Positions 29,661-31,147 of a stretch of DNA of 31,147 nucleotides are shown piece by piece (position 1 is the first letter of the stretch; each line of letters opens with the position of its first letter). The notes under the pieces were generated by a model, which worked only from the letters and a program-made list of their open reading frames with translations, made no database searches and had not been told where the DNA came from. Both the position numbers and the translations under genes were made by a program. The stretch is from Nemertoderma westbladi (Eukaryota; Xenacoelomorpha; Nemertodermatida; Nemertodermatidae), in NCBI GenBank assembly GCA_032718475.1, contig JAUCBJ010002782.1:1-31147 (forward strand), in the 5' to 3' direction.

Positions 29661-30175
29661 ATGGCCTCTATAGCGCCTAATGTAGGAGCTAATAGAGTGG
29701 CCGAAGATAGAGGGCAGAAGTTATTACACAAGAGGAAAGAAATTAAGTAACCATAGAAACCGATGAAGAAAAAATTGTGTCTCAGAATTAGTGGAGGAAA
29801 TACCTATGAAGGAACCACTACTATCAACTAACGGAACACCTGGTGTAAATACCTCGGAGTGGCCTACCTTCCCACTATCGTTACGATTGGACCCAGGTGA
29901 CCCAAATGTGAAGAAAAGTGCGTTTCAATTAACTACAGTATATCGAAGTCAAAAAACAGACAAGATTGAATAGATATTAGGACATGACGAAAAATGATTC
30001 AAAACCATTGAGAGGGTTGCATATTGGGAAATGATAATTAATGGTGGATTAACAAAGGAACAGAAATGGGACCAATACCAGTTATGGATATCACAACAAC
30101 TGAAAGAGATATTATAAAGTATGAACAGAAAGGAATTCAAAGACGAGTGAGTGGATTAAACTCGGAGCCAAGAAA
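29661..30175 (+). pseudogene. Possible decayed coding sequence of unknown origin
   Basis: Two frame segments look more protein-like than their surroundings: an ATG-started 29-codon frame at 29661 (MASIAPNVGANRVAEDRG) and a 60-codon frame at 29791-29973 (with SEWPTFPLSLRLDPGDP). Further in-frame protein-like words follow (WDQYQLWISQQLKE) but are split by stop codons. This looks like an eroded transposon gene or exon remnant. No family is recognised. Confidence 0.25.
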
Positions 30176-30489
30176 CAAATAAGGAAAGACAGTTGTTTAT
30201 CGACGTTTATGCCCTGTTATGGCCTATGGTTAAGCAGTACTGGTACAGTGGTACCGGTACGGTAAGTGAAGCATGTATAGAAGGAGAAGCAGAGAAGTGA
30301 ATCATCAAGAGATCAGCTGATTTAATAGTGACATTTTAATACGACCTATAATTATACAATGGGTCGAAATAATTCACTACCTGCTTATCACATTTAAAAC
30401 GACATACAGTATAATTATTATATAATTATAAATTTATATAATTATATGTCTATAATTAATTAATTGTTTATAAATATATAATTCACTGT

Positions 30490-30770
30490 CTCATTTAAAA
30501 CTACCTATAATTATCGGTTGAAACAATTCAACTATTATTTAAATCGAGCGATAATATCAAGCAAAATAATTCAACAGACAACATGTTTTAAATCAACCAA
30601 TAATATTAAGCAAAATAATGCAATTTTGAAACATTATTTAAATCGATCAATAATATCAAGCGAAACAATTAAATTGAAAAAACCTTATTTAAAACGACTA
30701 ATAATATCAATCGAAGTAATTCAGCATTGCAAAAATCCTTTAAAGCGATCAATAATATCACTCGTATTAA
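30490..30770. repeat. Degenerate tandem repeat, about 50-bp period
   Basis: Words like AAATCGATCAATAATATCAA GC recur at 30541, 30590, 30640, 30691 and 30742, spaced 49-51 bp, with a weaker copy near 30497. Copies are strongly diverged and AT-rich. Confidence 0.75.
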
Positions 30771-30984
30771 ATTATTGAATATTGATATTAAATGATGCCA
30801 TAAGTACGTAACAAGAGAGATAGAAATCTGGCTATAAGAAGACCGTCAGCCCCTAAGAAGGACACGGGTGGGGGCCTTCTTGCAGCAAGCCATTTTAGCG
30901 AACAACAATTATAATTGTGAAACAGAAAAGAAGAAGAAGTGCGATTTGAAATAACATAATTATTGTTTAACTCCGGAACGTTTC

Positions 30985-31087
30985 GTATATTACATTATAC
31001 ATATCAGCCAAAAAAAGACTAGGTACAAATTTATTCTACCTAATGTACCTAGTCGTTTCTTGGCTGATGATGTATAATGTAATATAC
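30985..31087. repeat. Imperfect 42-bp hairpin with 18-base loop
   Basis: The left arm, 30985-31026, pairs with the right arm, 31045-31087, apart from a one-base bulge and two mismatches; both arms contain GTATATTACATTATACAT (right arm reverse complemented) and the arms end at GTAC. The loop is 31027-31044. Size and shape are compatible with a short MITE or a microRNA-precursor-like fold. Confidence 0.85.
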
Positions 31088-31147
31088 TTCAATTATAATT
31101 ATATTATGGTTAGTTATATCTTAGCTTCCTACACCCCACCCCCCCCC

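Overview
This window looks like nuclear DNA of an animal. The main gene is interrupted by introns with GT..AG borders, the proteins are clearly metazoan (a doublecortin-domain kinase, the kinetochore protein PMF1, the shared polymerase subunit POLR2L, and DIS3L2), and the AT-rich non-coding DNA is full of tandem repeats, a tRNA-derived SINE and inverted-repeat elements. Frequent self-complementary words such as TAGGCCTA, ACCGGT and TACTGTA, and the type of SINE, suggest a marine invertebrate, possibly an echinoderm-like deuterostome. This is only an impression and the species cannot be fixed from the sequence.

Layout. 1-3427: non-coding, with a 48-bp snap-back hairpin (1570-1665), a 27-bp minisatellite (about 2310-3210) and two poly-G runs. 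3428-12641 (+): a DCLK3-like doublecortin kinase, open at its 5' side. Ten exons join in one frame and encode a doublecortin domain, a long E/R/K-rich helix and a complete kinase domain. Its introns hold a young SINE (4322-4568), a 44-bp tandem array that starts just after a splice donor, a 37-bp array and, in the largest intron, two intronless genes on the opposite strand: POLR2L (10822-11025) followed 85 bp later by PMF1 (10158-10736). 12642-19538: non-coding, with a 43-bp array (27 copies), a 62-bp array (21 copies) and an inverted pair of tRNA-like sequences. 19539-24257 (-): one uninterrupted 1572-codon frame for a DIS3L2-type 3'-5' exoribonuclease with an N-terminal extension of roughly 650 residues. 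24258-31147: no confident gene. It holds a foldback-type structure with about 190-bp inverted arms around a 68-bp array, a 1.4-kb element with 50-bp terminal inverted repeats and nested short relatives, a decayed reading frame, a degenerate 50-bp repeat and a second hairpin.

How the genes relate. DCLK3 and DIS3L2 are convergent, about 6.9 kb apart, and there is no sign that they share a function. POLR2L and PMF1 are nested head-to-tail on the antisense strand of a DCLK3 intron and may share a transcript. The most notable candidate novelty is the DIS3L2 protein. Three segments of its N-terminal extension resemble double-stranded RNA-binding domains, which would be an unusual fusion for an enzyme that normally recognises substrates through cold-shock and S1 domains. 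All domain calls here come from reading the sequence, not from profile searches.
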